DNA from: an uncultured Anaerotruncus sp.
Lineage (GTDB): Bacteria > Bacillota_A > Clostridia > Oscillospirales > CAG-272
Assembly (NCBI GenBank): GCA_958414155.1
Contig: CATYWI010000089.1
Span: 1-5,960 of the forward strand
Length of the DNA: 5,960 nucleotides
Reading direction: 5' to 3'
Part shown: positions 5,842 to 5,960 of the stretch, piece after piece
Layout: each line of letters starts with the position of its first letter
Position numbering within the stretch: position 1 is the first letter of the stretch
The notes under the pieces: model-generated
What the model was told of the DNA's origin: nothing
Database searches by the model: none
What the model saw: only the letters and a program-made list of their open reading frames with translations
Program-made: the position numbers and the translations under genes

Positions 5842-5931
5842 TCACATCGTCAGCACTATAACGGCAACACATCCGAAAAGCAAAAGCCCCAGTCCAAGCC
5901 CGATGAGAAAATCTCGCATTTTTGCATTCAT
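5842..5931 (-). CDS. 29-residue single-pass membrane microprotein, unrecognised
   Basis: This small gene begins MNAKMRDFLIGLGLG and ends AVIVLTM. Residues 8-28 form one continuous hydrophobic segment (LIGLGLGLLLFG, C21, then VAVIVLT), long enough to cross a membrane once. The only charges are K4, R6 and D7 near the N-terminus. The evidence that it is translated is a GGAGG ribosome site 6 nt before the ATG, a clean TGA stop, and only 20 nt to the rsuA start, which has its own GGAGG. The GxGxG-like spacing of small residues (G11, G13, G15, G20) could support helix packing. A lipoprotein reading of LLFGC is unlikely, since only nine residues would remain. I do not recognise a family. It could be a membrane peptide, or a leader whose translation helps expose the rsuA ribosome site. 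Confidence 0.65.
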   Translation of the reverse strand: MNAKMRDFLIGLGLGLLLFGCVAVIVLTM

Positions 5932-5945
5932 GAAAAACCTCCGCG

Positions 5946-5960
5946 CTTTTTTTATAGTAT
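5946..5960. repeat. 15-nt direct repeat, copy in the microprotein leader
   Basis: This is identical to 5059-5073. On the minus strand it ends just before GCGCGGAGG, the ribosome site of the 29-residue gene. TATAAA at 5951-5956 could be a -10 box, but any -35 box would lie beyond the window edge and cannot be judged. Confidence 0.6.

Noticed and set aside
5822..5872. 17-codon N-terminal extension of RsuA
   Set aside because: It overlaps the microprotein gene, and ATG 5821 has GGAGG at 6 nt and starts exactly at the S4 domain.
5842..5931. Lipoprotein signal (LLFGC) in the microprotein
   Set aside because: Phe at the -2 position is unusual and only nine residues would remain after cleavage.
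1..5960. Defence island, CRISPR array, insertion sequence, prophage or tRNA/rRNA gene
   Set aside because: No spaced repeats, transposase or integrase motifs, or structural RNA signatures were seen; the gene content is housekeeping.

Overview
The window looks like a chromosomal housekeeping stretch from a Gram-positive Firmicute, most likely a Clostridia member such as an uncultured gut Oscillospiraceae-like bacterium. This rests on strong GGAGG-type ribosome binding sites, consensus SigA-type promoters, an MsmX/UgpC-type stand-alone sugar-import ATPase, and the Tex, RsuA and TadA protein types. The taxonomic call is an inference from gene style, because there is no marker gene. Every convincing gene is on the minus strand, so the biological reading order runs from the right end to the left.

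Reading in that direction, the window opens with an unlisted 29-codon membrane microprotein (5842-5931). It has a perfect ribosome binding site and sits 20 nt before rsuA (5102-5821), a 16S rRNA pseudouridine synthase. After 55 nt comes tex (2878-5046), a complete 722-residue RNA-binding transcription accessory protein. A 254-nt intergenic region follows, with a good promoter and a leader hairpin for ugpC/msmX (1511-2623), the energising ATPase of carbohydrate ABC importers. Two tandem hairpins close that unit. A consensus promoter (TTGACA-17-TATAAT) then drives a CPBP (CAAX-type) membrane protease (360-1340), whose stop codon overlaps the start of tadA (1-363, cut by the window edge), the tRNA wobble adenosine deaminase.

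Three genes concern RNA: rsuA modifies 16S rRNA, tex binds RNA, and tadA edits tRNA. No dedicated defence system, mobile element, CRISPR array, tRNA or rRNA is visible. The less ordinary signals are small: the microprotein ahead of rsuA, a 17-nt palindrome lying exactly over the -10 box of the protease-tadA promoter, a 15-nt leader sequence shared by tex and the microprotein, stem-loops in two 5' leaders, and the ATGA coupling of the protease to tadA.
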